A stretch of DNA of 64,000 nt, from contig DATGHU010000034.1 in the NCBI GenBank assembly GCA_035307765.1, positions 1 to 64,000 of the forward strand, in the 5' to 3' direction. Below the pieces are notes generated by a model. The model had not been told where the DNA came from and made no database searches. It saw only the letters and a program-made list of their open reading frames with translations. Positions 50,023 to 58,188 of this stretch are shown here, one piece after another. Both the position numbers and the translations under genes were made by a program. Numbering within the stretch: the stretch's first letter is position 1; each line of letters begins with the position of its first letter. Origin of the DNA: a bacterium. Its GTDB lineage: Bacteria > Sysuimicrobiota > Sysuimicrobiia > Sysuimicrobiales > Segetimicrobiaceae.

Positions 50023-50997
50023 TCAGTACGCGGCGAGCCGGCGGATCGCGTCCGCGATCTCGGGGATCTGGGGCTGGAACGCGGCTTCCAAGACCGGACT
50101 GTGCGGGACCGGGGTATCTTCGCTCGCGAGCCGCACCACGGGGCCGTCCAGCGAGTCAAACGCCTCTTCGCCGATCAGCGCGGCGATCTCCCCGCCAACC
50201 CCTCCGGTTCGGTTGGCCTCGTGGACGATCAACGCCTTGCCGGTCTTTCGGACGGAGGCCAGGATCGCCTCGCGATCGAGCGGGGCCAGGCTCCGGAGAT
50301 CAATCACCTCCGGGGCGATCCCGTCCCCCCCGATCGCGTCGGCGGCGGCGAGGCACTTGTGGAGCATCCATCCGTAGGAGAACACCGAAAGGCTCGTCCC
50401 ATCGCGAACCACCCGGGCGCGCCCGATGGGGGTGAGGTACTCGCCGGTCGGGACCTCTGCCCGCTGGTACCGGTAGAGGTGCTTGTGCTCGAAGTACATG
50501 ACCGGGTTCGGATCTCGGATCGCGGCGAGCAGCAGCCCTTTGGCATCCTCGGGAAACGCGGGGGCGACCACTTTCAGCCCCGGGGTGTGCACGAACCAGG
50601 CCTCCATGCACTGGGAGTGAAACGGCCCCCCCTTCACGTCCCCGCCGTACGGCATGCGCAGAACGAGCGGCAGCGCCGCGCCGGTCCGCCAGTGAAACTT
50701 CGCCGCCACGTTGACGACCTGGGTGAACGCGTCCGTGACGAAATCGGCGAATTGAAGCTCCACCACCGGCCGCATCCCCATCACCGCGGCGCCGATCCCC
50801 GCCCCCACGTTCGCCGCCTCGGCAAGCGGGGCGTCGATGACCCGCTCGGCCCCAAATTCCTCCAGGAAGCCCTGGGTGATGCCGAACGCGCCGCCGTGCG
50901 TCCCGATGTCCTCCCCGATCACGAATACCCGGGGGTCGTGACGCATCGCCTCCCGCAGCCCGTCCCGGATCGCCTCCAGGTACGTCATCTCCGGCAC
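50023..50997 (-). CDS. 2-oxoacid dehydrogenase E1 component, beta subunit
   Basis: A 324-residue transketolase-type beta subunit (pyruvate, acetoin or branched-chain 2-oxoacid dehydrogenase). Features: GEDIGTHGGAFGITQGF, DAPLAEAANVGAGIGAA (with the Glu that activates thiamine diphosphate), RMPYGGDVKGGPFHSQCMEA and the C-terminal LIVHEANRTGGVGGEIAA. GTG 50997 is selected because GGGAGGGG lies seven nt before it; ATG 50988 is a less likely alternative. It follows the alpha subunit by 34 bp. No E2 or E3 gene is in this window. Confidence 0.92.
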   Translation of the reverse strand: MPEMTYLEAIRDGLREAMRHDPRVFVIGEDIGTHGGAFGITQGFLEEFGAERVIDAPLAEAANVGAGIGAAVMGMRPVVELQFADFVTDAFTQVVNVAAKFHWRTGAALPLVLRMPYGGDVKGGPFHSQCMEAWFVHTPGLKVVAPAFPEDAKGLLLAAIRDPNPVMYFEHKHLYRYQRAEVPTGEYLTPIGRARVVRDGTSLSVFSYGWMLHKCLAAADAIGGDGIAPEVIDLRSLAPLDREAILASVRKTGKALIVHEANRTGGVGGEIAALIGEEAFDSLDGPVVRLASEDTPVPHSPVLEAAFQPQIPEIADAIRRLAAY

Positions 50998-51031
50998 GCG
51001 AGCCCCTCCCGACCGTCCGGCCCGCCGGAGC

Positions 51032-52039
51032 TCATTCGTCCCCATCCTCCGCGTACACGCCTTCGGCCACCGAGTCCGCGGCCGGCTCCGGACTCGCCTC
51101 CGCCCAAGCCAACCCTTCCTCGATCTCCGCGGCGATCCGCTCCTGCATCGCACGGTCGGCCTCGGGAGTAAGATGGCCCTCGGCCCGCAGACGGCGCTCG
51201 AACAGCGTGATCGGATCGCGCGCTTCCCACTGTTCCAGCAACGCCTTCGGCACGTACGCGTACCGATCGGCCTCGCTGTGTCCCCGCACCCGCATCGTCG
51301 TGCACTCGATGAGGGAAGGCCCGCCCCCTCCCCGCGCGCGCCCCACCGCGTCGCGGGCGGCGCGGTAGACCGCGAGAATGTCGTTCCCGTCCACCGCCAC
51401 CCCGGGGATGCCGTAGCCGACGGCCTTGTCCACAAACGCCCGGCAGGCGGTCTGGCGGTTGAGCGGAGTGGAGTAGGCGTACTGGTTGTTTTCGAGGACG
51501 AGCACCACCGGGAGGCGGAGCACGGCGGCGAAATTGACCCCTTCGTGCCAGGCGCCGGTGCTCGACGCCCCATCGCCGAAGAACGTCAGGACGACGCGGT
51601 CCTCGCCCCGCTGACGGCAGGCCAGCGCCATCCCCGCCGCCACGGGGAGTGAGGCCGCCATGTGGCTGATGAAGGGAAAGATCCCAAGGCGCGGGTCGCC
51701 CATGTGGATGTTCCCGTCCCGTCCGCGGGTGAGGCCGCCTTCGCGGTCGAGGAACTGGGCGAAGACGCGACGCACGGGAATGCCGCGCATGATGTAGGCG
51801 GCGAGATCACGGTGCATCGGGGCGAGCAGGTCCCGCGGCCCGAGCGCGTAGGTCGCGCCGACCGCGATCGCCTCGTGCCCCCACCCCGTGAAATAGGCCC
51901 CGGGGATTCTCCCCTGATAGTACAGTTTGACCCCGCGGTCTTCCACGGCCCGCTGCAGACGCATGTAGTAGAGCATCTGGAGCAGGTCGTTCGGCGCCAG
52001 CGCCTCGCCGGCCGCGGGCGTCGCCTGGATCGCACCCAC
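51032..52039 (-). CDS. 2-oxoacid dehydrogenase E1 component, alpha subunit
   Basis: A 335-residue thiamine-diphosphate enzyme. The TPP motif runs from GDGASSTGAWHEG to VLVLENNQ. GWGHEAIAVGATYAL, MHRDLAAYIMRG and RVRGHSEADRYAYVP are typical of AcoA/PdhA/BkdA. Start GTG 52039 follows GGGAGGGAAACGCTC. With the beta subunit it decarboxylates a 2-oxoacid and transfers the acyl group to a lipoyl domain of an unlinked E2. It lies 105 bp behind the HCR-like FAD subunit gene and could be co-transcribed with it. The specific 2-oxoacid is unknown. Confidence 0.93.
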   Translation of the reverse strand: MGAIQATPAAGEALAPNDLLQMLYYMRLQRAVEDRGVKLYYQGRIPGAYFTGWGHEAIAVGATYALGPRDLLAPMHRDLAAYIMRGIPVRRVFAQFLDREGGLTRGRDGNIHMGDPRLGIFPFISHMAASLPVAAGMALACRQRGEDRVVLTFFGDGASSTGAWHEGVNFAAVLRLPVVLVLENNQYAYSTPLNRQTACRAFVDKAVGYGIPGVAVDGNDILAVYRAARDAVGRARGGGGPSLIECTTMRVRGHSEADRYAYVPKALLEQWEARDPITLFERRLRAEGHLTPEADRAMQERIAAEIEEGLAWAEASPEPAADSVAEGVYAEDGDE

Positions 52040-52144
52040 GAGCGTTTCCCTCCCTCTCCCCGGAACAGGCCCGGTGGGACAACATTAGGCAAGGTTGGAC
52101 GATGTCCTGTGGGGGTCCCGTCCGGGTGGGGGCGGTGCCGCCCC

Positions 52145-53164
52145 CTACCCCCACCCGCCCCCGGGCGCCCCCTCGAACGGCAGGCCGGCGAGTTCTCGGA
52201 GGGCCCGCTGCACATAGATCCGGGCCATTTTCTTCCGATAGCCGATCGTCAGATCGGCGTTGTCCAACGGCTTCGCCGGCTGGAACGCCGCCTGTGCCGC
52301 CCGGTCGATCAGATCGGGCGTCGGCCGCTGTCCTCTGAGCAGCGCGGCGGCGGCGTCGGCCACGACCGGATGCGAGGCCACGGCCCCGAGAACGATTCGG
52401 GCGTCTGCGATGCTCCCGTCTTCGGCGAACCGCAGCGCCGCGGCCACCCCGAGCACGGGAAAGTCGAACGACCCCCGACGGCGGAGCTTCCAGTAGGTCG
52501 TGCGCCACCCGTCCGCGGGCGGCAGCAAGATCTCGGTGAGGATCTCATCCGGCGCCTTGGCGAGGTACTGCATCCCGTCGTTGCGGAAGAGGGCCGCGGC
52601 GGGGATTTCGCGTTCGCCCCCGGGCCCGATCACGCGGATCCGGGCATCGAGGGCGATGACGACGGGAGCGGTGTCCGTGGACGAGAGGGCCCAGCACCGC
52701 GAGCTGCCCGGGGCGACGAGGCAGATCTCGCCGTCCTTCTTCATGCAGAAGCCGATCGACTTCCGCCAATGGTAGGTCTGATTATAGTAGTTGCACCGCG
52801 TGTCGAGGCAGAGGTTGCCGCCGAGCGTCCCCATGTTCCGGAGCGGCGGCGTGCTGACGGCGCCGGCCGCCAGCGCGAGCGCGCGGTACCCCGCGGCGAT
52901 TTCGGGGTGCCCGGTGAGGCCGGCCAACGTCACCCCCGCCCCGATCGCCATACCGCGGCGCCGGTCCCCGGCGATTCGGTCGAGTCCGCGCACCCCCCGG
53001 AGGCCGATGACCACCGCGGGCTCGAATTGCCGCCGCTTCATGTTCGGGTAGAGGTCGGTGCCCCCCGCCACCACCATCCCCCGGGGCCCGGCATCGGCGA
53101 GGCGACGGACCGCCTCGTCGATGCCGGTGGGGGCGACGTAGATGAACGGCGGCAGACGGAGCAT
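52145..53164 (-). CDS. 4-hydroxybenzoyl-CoA reductase-like FAD/[4Fe-4S] subunit
   Basis: A 339-residue FAD-binding subunit of a xanthine-oxidase-family enzyme. VVAGGTDLYPNMKR and PPLRNMGTLGGNLCLDTRC bind FAD. What separates it from CoxM-type subunits is a cysteine-rich insertion: Cys124, Cys140, Cys148 and Cys157 (plus Cys119), spaced 16, 8 and 9, the same spacing I recall for the extra [4Fe-4S] cluster of Thauera HcrB. That cluster lets the enzyme work in the reductive direction, removing the phenolic hydroxyl of 4-hydroxybenzoyl-CoA. ATG 53164 shares one base with the large-subunit stop (TGATG). Confidence 0.85.
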   Translation of the reverse strand: MLRLPPFIYVAPTGIDEAVRRLADAGPRGMVVAGGTDLYPNMKRRQFEPAVVIGLRGVRGLDRIAGDRRRGMAIGAGVTLAGLTGHPEIAAGYRALALAAGAVSTPPLRNMGTLGGNLCLDTRCNYYNQTYHWRKSIGFCMKKDGEICLVAPGSSRCWALSSTDTAPVVIALDARIRVIGPGGEREIPAAALFRNDGMQYLAKAPDEILTEILLPPADGWRTTYWKLRRRGSFDFPVLGVAAALRFAEDGSIADARIVLGAVASHPVVADAAAALLRGQRPTPDLIDRAAQAAFQPAKPLDNADLTIGYRKKMARIYVQRALRELAGLPFEGAPGGGWG

Positions 53165-55671
53165 CAGATATCCTCCGCCGTGGCGCGCGGCTCCCGGGTG
53201 CGGGGCCGGGCATCGGTGCGGTCGGTGCCGGTGTGGAGGGTGAGCGGCAGCCCCTTCTCGCCGCCGGCGATCGGGGCGCCCGCGCGCCACGGCGTCTCCC
53301 AACCCGCGGGAGGCGCCACTTTGATCGGGTCGCGGAAGGTGAAGCGCGGAACGCCGCGCGGACCCACGCGCCCCTCCCCCCCCTGGCGTTTCTGCTCGAG
53401 CGCGGCCAGGACTTTATCGGGGGAGATCGGGATTTCGTCGATCCGGACGCCGACCGCGTCATAGACCGCGTTGGCCAGCGCGGGGATCACCGGCAGCAGC
53501 GGACCTTGCCCCGCCTCCTTGGCCCCAAACGGACCTTCCGGATCGTCCGTGTTGACGAGGATCGTCTCCACCGGCGGCATCTCGAGAAATGTCGGGCTCT
53601 TGTACTCCAGCATCGAGGGGATCTTGTGCAAGCCTTTGCGGAAGATCTGCTCCTCCATCAGCGCTTCGCCCAGCGCCATGTAGACGCTCCCCTCGATCTG
53701 GCCGATGACGAGCGTTTCGTTGATCGCGCGCCCGATGTCGTGCGCGATCCAGACCTGATCGACCCGAACGTCGCCCGTCCCTCGGTCGACGCGGACCCCG
53801 ACGACCGCCGCGGAGAACGAGTAGGCGGGCGAGGGACCGACCCCGGATCCCTTGAACGGTCCGGCCAGCTTGGGCGGCCGGTAGGAGCCGACCGTGGTCA
53901 GCGTGCCGAACATCGCCTCGGCGAGCGCGGCGGCCTCGGGAAACGACACCCCTCGATCGGAGGCGGCGCGGTGATGGATGCGATGGTCGCCGACCGCGAG
54001 GTCATCGGGCTCAATCTCGAGGTGCTCCGAGACCGCGGCGAGGAGCAGGTCCCGCATCTTCTGCGCCGCCTCGACGGCGGCGTTGCCCGCCATGAACGTC
54101 ACGCGGCTGCTGTAGGAGCCCAGGTCGATCGGGGTAAGATCGGTATCCGCGGTGACGAGACTGATCTCGTGGGGGTCGAGGCCGAGCACTTCGGCGACGA
54201 TCCCGCTCAGGACCGAGTCGCTGCCCTGGCCGATGTCGATCGCTCCGCAGGAGACGATCACCCCACCGCCGCGGTCGACCCGGATCTGAACCTCGCTGTG
54301 GGGCATGTCGTTCCAGTAGATGGGGAGCCCCGCACCGCTGAGGTACGTGCTGATCGCCAGCCCCACCCCCCGTCCGTCGGGCAGGTGGCCGTGCTTCTCG
54401 CGAAATCCGCTCGCGGTCACGACCCGGTCGATGCACTCCCGCAAGCCGTTGCTGGTGATGCGGAGGTGGTTCACCGTCCGCGTAAAGGGGACGGTGGCAT
54501 TGACGAGCCGGATCGCCGCGGGGTCGAGCCCGAGGTCGGCCGCCAGCTTGTCCATCTGAATCTCGATGCCGAACCGGGGCTGCGGGGTGCCGTGTCCTCG
54601 TTTCGGGCCGCACGGCGGTTTATTGGTCCAGAGGCGCGTCCCCTCGAATTTGTAGGCGGGAATCGTGTAGGTCACCGTCTGCAGCGCGCCGGTGTAGTAG
54701 GTGCTGGCGATTCCGTAGGAACCGTAGGCGCCCCCGTCCAGGAACGTCTTGAAGTGGCAGGCCGTGATCCGGCCGTCGCGCCTGACCCCGGTGCGGATCC
54801 ACATCAGCACGGGGTGCCGGCCGCGGTGGGCGTAGAACACCTCTTCGCGGGTCAGCGTGATCTTCACCGGCCGTCCGGCGAGCATCGCCAGCTTCGCCGC
54901 GCAGATCTCGTGGCTGAACGGGTCGCTCTTCCCCCCGAACCCGCCGCCGACCGGCGTCGCGATCACCCGGATCCTGGCCATCGGCAGGTCGAGGACCTTC
55001 GCCAGGGCCCGATGCACGTAGTGCGGGGTCTGGGAAGAGGTCCACAGGGTCAGCCGCCCGTTGGCCTCGACCTGGCCCACCGCGCTGTGCTGCTCCATCG
55101 GCAGGTGGGTGTTGCCCTGGAAGAAAAACACGTCCTCGCGGATATGATCCGCCTCGGCGAACCCCCCCGCGAGATCGCCAAACTCCAAGGAGACATTCTT
55201 GTGGACGTTGGGGACGGGACCGTCGCCGTACTCCTGCACCCGGACCTCCGTCTCCCCGACCGCATCTTCGATGGTCATGACCGCGGGGAGCGGCTCGTAC
55301 TCCACCTCGATCGCCTCGCACGCCCGCTCGGCGGTCTCCTCGTCGGCGGCGGCGACGGCGGCGATGGGATCGCCCACGTACCGGACCTTCTCCAGGCAGA
55401 GCGCCTCCTCGTCTTGGCTGCTCGGCATGATGCCGAACCTGACGGGAAGGTCGGTCCCGACAATCACGGCGTGCACCCCGGGCAAGGCGCGGGCACGGGA
55501 CACGTCGAGCCGCTTCAGCCGGGCGTGAGGCAGGTGGCTGCGCAGGAGCTTCCCGTAGAGCATTCGGGGAAGGATGAGGTCGTCCGCAAAATGCGTCTCG
55601 CCGGTCGTCTTCGCGGGTCCGTCGACCTTCGCCCACGGCCGGCCGATGAACCGGTATCCGTTCCCGCTCAC
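53164..55671 (-). CDS. 4-hydroxybenzoyl-CoA reductase-like molybdenum subunit
   Basis: An 835-residue molybdopterin-cytosine-dinucleotide subunit. Cofactor loops are VGGGFGGKSDPFSHE, CGPKRGHGTPQPRFG and GQGSDSVLSGI, and the active-site glutamate region is PFGAKEAGQGPLLPV, which resembles HCR-type enzymes rather than the GAKGVGE of xanthine dehydrogenases. GTG 55671 overlaps the small-subunit stop (GTGA). The last 70 residues are an Arg/Pro-rich extension of no known domain. Expected reaction: reductive dehydroxylation of 4-hydroxybenzoyl-CoA to benzoyl-CoA, or hydroxylation of another aryl or N-heterocyclic substrate. Confidence 0.82.
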   Translation of the reverse strand: MSGNGYRFIGRPWAKVDGPAKTTGETHFADDLILPRMLYGKLLRSHLPHARLKRLDVSRARALPGVHAVIVGTDLPVRFGIMPSSQDEEALCLEKVRYVGDPIAAVAAADEETAERACEAIEVEYEPLPAVMTIEDAVGETEVRVQEYGDGPVPNVHKNVSLEFGDLAGGFAEADHIREDVFFFQGNTHLPMEQHSAVGQVEANGRLTLWTSSQTPHYVHRALAKVLDLPMARIRVIATPVGGGFGGKSDPFSHEICAAKLAMLAGRPVKITLTREEVFYAHRGRHPVLMWIRTGVRRDGRITACHFKTFLDGGAYGSYGIASTYYTGALQTVTYTIPAYKFEGTRLWTNKPPCGPKRGHGTPQPRFGIEIQMDKLAADLGLDPAAIRLVNATVPFTRTVNHLRITSNGLRECIDRVVTASGFREKHGHLPDGRGVGLAISTYLSGAGLPIYWNDMPHSEVQIRVDRGGGVIVSCGAIDIGQGSDSVLSGIVAEVLGLDPHEISLVTADTDLTPIDLGSYSSRVTFMAGNAAVEAAQKMRDLLLAAVSEHLEIEPDDLAVGDHRIHHRAASDRGVSFPEAAALAEAMFGTLTTVGSYRPPKLAGPFKGSGVGPSPAYSFSAAVVGVRVDRGTGDVRVDQVWIAHDIGRAINETLVIGQIEGSVYMALGEALMEEQIFRKGLHKIPSMLEYKSPTFLEMPPVETILVNTDDPEGPFGAKEAGQGPLLPVIPALANAVYDAVGVRIDEIPISPDKVLAALEQKRQGGEGRVGPRGVPRFTFRDPIKVAPPAGWETPWRAGAPIAGGEKGLPLTLHTGTDRTDARPRTREPRATAEDI

Positions 55672-56162
55672 CGGCCGTCTCCCTCCCCGCGGCCGCCCCG
55701 CATCCGTGCGGCCGCCAGTTCCACAGCCTCTAAAATCTTGAGGTAGCCGGTGCATCGGCACAGGTTGCCGGCGAGCGACTCGGCCACCTCCTGCCTGGTC
55801 GGGGTCGGGGTGCGATCCAGCAGGGCCTTCGCCGCGAGGAGGATCCCCGGGGTGCAGTAGCCGCACTGTGCCGCCCCGAGTTCGGTGAAGGCGACTTGGA
55901 GGGGGTGCAGATGGCCCCCGCCGGCCAGCCCCTCCACCGTCGTGATCTGGTGTCCCTGGAGCTCCACCGGCAGGGCAAGGCAGCTCAGCACAGGAGTTCC
56001 GTCGACGAGCACGGTACAGGTACCGCACTCCCCCAGTTCGCACCCGTGCTTGGTCCCGGTAAGCCCCAAGTCCTCGCGCAGCACCTCGAGGAGCGTCTTG
56101 TGCACCGGCACGATCAGGTCGTGGTCCTCTCCGTTGACCCGGAGCCCGAGCGTCGTCTTCAC
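55668..56162 (-). CDS. Molybdenum hydroxylase [2Fe-2S] subunit (HcrC/CoxS-like)
   Basis: A 164-residue iron-sulfur subunit with two [2Fe-2S] clusters: Cys41, Cys46, Cys49 and Cys61 (plant ferredoxin type, CELGECGTC), and Cys100, Cys103, Cys135 and Cys137 (CGYC ... CRCTGY). GTG 56162 has AAGGAGGAG upstream and overlaps the IclR stop (GTGA). It transfers electrons between the molybdenum centre and the FAD/[4Fe-4S] subunit. It is the first structural gene of the HCR-like operon. Confidence 0.92.
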   Translation of the reverse strand: MKTTLGLRVNGEDHDLIVPVHKTLLEVLREDLGLTGTKHGCELGECGTCTVLVDGTPVLSCLALPVELQGHQITTVEGLAGGGHLHPLQVAFTELGAAQCGYCTPGILLAAKALLDRTPTPTRQEVAESLAGNLCRCTGYLKILEAVELAAARMRGGRGEGDGR

Positions 56163-56980
56163 GCCGGTCTCCTCCTTCCCCCCATCGATCCCTCGCGCGG
56201 GACGGCCAGCGACGCCGACAGGGTTCTGGCCGCCGAGCGCAGCGGCCCGGCCAGTCGGCGCAGGGAGCCCGGCGAGACCCGCGCGCACACGGCTACGACG
56301 GATAGCGCCCCGATCGCCTCGGCGGAGCGAGCGGGCGTCCCGCGGAACACGGGGGCGGACAGGGCGCAGACCCCCGGCAGGTACTCCATCGCATCGATGG
56401 CCACGCCGGCCCGGCGGACCCGCTCCAGCTCCCGTCGGTAGCGCCCGGGATCTCGGATCGACCGGGGGGTGTAGGCGGGCAGCCGGGAAGGCAGATCGTC
56501 CCCGGGGGCCGCGAACGCCCAGAGCACCTTGGCGACAGATCCGGCGAGCGGCGGGAGGCGGTGGCCGTGGGGGGCGGTGACCTTGAGCTGCTGCGGAGAT
56601 TCTTCGCTCGCCGCGATCACGCTGCCCGCGCCGTCTCGCAGGTGCAGCGTCACCGTCTCGCCCGACACACGGCGCAGGCGAAGCAGGTGAGGGCGCGCGA
56701 GCGCGCCGAGGTCCTGTCGATCCAGCGCCGCGCGGCCCAATGCGGCAACCGCCGGACCGAGCCGGTAGCGCCTGGTCGCGGGGTCGCGCTCGACCAGCCG
56801 GTGCCGCGCCAGCGTCGTGAGGATGCCGTGGGCGGTGCTCTTGTGAATCCGGAGGAGGCGCGCCAGATCAGTGAGGGTGCCGCCTCCCGGACCGCGGCTC
56901 AACACCTCGAGGATCCCGGCCGCCCGATCGACGGCGGGCACCGCACCGTTGTGCCTCTGGGGGACCGCGACCGCGGACAT
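56159..56980 (-). CDS. IclR-family transcriptional regulator
   Basis: A 273-residue regulator. The N-terminal winged helix is seen as AVDRAAGILEVLSRGPGGGTLTDLARLL and RIHKSTAHGILTTLARHRLVE; the C-terminal effector domain has RLRRVSGETVTLHLRDG and LPPLAGSVAKVLWAF. ATG 56980 follows AAGGAG; a longer frame to 57004 is less likely. The stop overlaps the start of the HCR small-subunit gene, so it is expressed with the enzyme it probably controls. Two tandem TCCCGCGGG palindromes lie 60-80 bp upstream. The effector is probably an aromatic acid or CoA ester, an inference from context. Confidence 0.9.
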   Translation of the reverse strand: MSAVAVPQRHNGAVPAVDRAAGILEVLSRGPGGGTLTDLARLLRIHKSTAHGILTTLARHRLVERDPATRRYRLGPAVAALGRAALDRQDLGALARPHLLRLRRVSGETVTLHLRDGAGSVIAASEESPQQLKVTAPHGHRLPPLAGSVAKVLWAFAAPGDDLPSRLPAYTPRSIRDPGRYRRELERVRRAGVAIDAMEYLPGVCALSAPVFRGTPARSAEAIGALSVVAVCARVSPGSLRRLAGPLRSAARTLSASLAVPREGSMGGRRRPA

Positions 56981-57040
56981 GCGTCTGTTCTCCTTGGCGA
57001 ACAAGAGTTATTTGGACAGAACAACGCATACCCACGATAT

Positions 57041-57059
57041 CCCGCGGGCTCCCGCGGGT
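57041..57059. repeat. Tandem palindromes upstream of iclR/HCR operon
   Basis: TCCCGCGGG occurs at 57041-57049 and 57051-57059, one helical turn apart, between the IclR gene and the plus-strand SDR gene. They could be operator sites or form a small hairpin. Confidence 0.4.
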
Positions 57060-57196
57060 CAAGCTCCCGGACAGACCGACAGGCCCCCTGGGGGTGGGGC
57101 CGCTTCCGGCGGGGAGGGGAATCAGGGCGCGTCGAGAACTGCGAGACCCGATCCGCTCGGCACCCGTCGACCGGATCCACGCGGAGGGTCCAAGCG

Positions 57197-57997
57197 ATGA
57201 ACCTGGGATTGGCCGGGAAGACCGCCATCGTCACCGGCGGCAGCGCGGGCATTGGCCTGGCGTGCGCGACCGCGCTGCACGAGGAAGGCGTGAGCGTGGT
57301 GATGGTGGCGCGCGACGAACGACGCCTTGCGGAGTCGGCGAGGGCATTGGCCGGGCGGCCTGGCGCGGGCGGAACTCCGGCCGTCCATCCGGTGCCGGGG
57401 GACATCGCCCGAGCCGAGGACGTTGCCCGGGTGGTCGCGGCCGCCCGCGACCGTCTCGGCCGCATCGACATCCTCGTGAACAACGCCGGGGCCGCGCGGG
57501 CGGGAGCGTTCCTGGACCTCGCCGACGACGTCTATCTCGATGCCTGGACGCTGAAGCTGCTCGGGTACATCCGCATGGTGCGCGCGGTGGCACCCCAGAT
57601 GATCTCGCAACGGGACGGCCGCATCGTCAACATCATCGGCGGCGCCGGCCGCACCCCGGAGGCGGTGTTCCTTCCCGGCAGCACGGCGAACGCCGCGCTC
57701 CTCAACTTCACCCGCGGCGTTTCGAAATTCCTCGCGGAGCACAACGTCCGCATCAACGCCATCTCCCCCGGCACGACCGCCACCGCGCGCGCCGACCGGT
57801 TGGCCGCCCAGCGCGCCGCGGCGGGCGGGATGAGCGTCGAGGATGCGAAGGCCCAGATGGCCGGGGCCATCCCGCTCGGCCATCTCGTCGATCCGGCCGA
57901 GATCGCCGCCCTGACCGTGCTGCTGGTCTCGGATCGCGTGCCCTCCATGACCGGAACCGAGATCTTGATCGACGGAGGCCAGACCCCCGGGGTGTGA
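57197..57997 (+). CDS. SDR-fold protein lacking the Ser-Tyr-Lys triad
   Basis: A 266-residue short-chain dehydrogenase/reductase. The cofactor motif is VTGGSAGIGLAC and NNAG at 95-98. The usual catalytic serine, tyrosine and lysine are replaced: alignment of NIIGGAGRT and PGSTANAALLNFTRG puts Gly at the Ser place, Gly161 at the Tyr place and Asn165 at the Lys place. It is therefore unlikely to be a standard dehydrogenase; some SDR subgroups lack YxxxK in this way. ATG 57197 has GGAGGG nine nt upstream. It lies between the HCR-like operon (divergent) and the VAO-type flavoprotein (same strand, 191 bp downstream). Confidence 0.85.
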   Translation: MNLGLAGKTAIVTGGSAGIGLACATALHEEGVSVVMVARDERRLAESARALAGRPGAGGTPAVHPVPGDIARAEDVARVVAAARDRLGRIDILVNNAGAARAGAFLDLADDVYLDAWTLKLLGYIRMVRAVAPQMISQRDGRIVNIIGGAGRTPEAVFLPGSTANAALLNFTRGVSKFLAEHNVRINAISPGTTATARADRLAAQRAAAGGMSVEDAKAQMAGAIPLGHLVDPAEIAALTVLLVSDRVPSMTGTEILIDGGQTPGV

Positions 57998-58188
57998 TGC
58001 GGCGGCGGGCGGGCGCGGCGGTGGTCCGATCGGGGCCTCGCCGGCGCCGCGCCTGGAGGGTTTCGCGGCCCCCGAGTATAAGCACGGACCGGCCGGTTCT
58101 AGCTGGAGGGAAGTCGTTCCGTTCTCTGGAACGCCGGATCCGCGGGCGTGGGTGCCCGCCCGCGGGAATTTGGGGAAGGGAGTGCACC

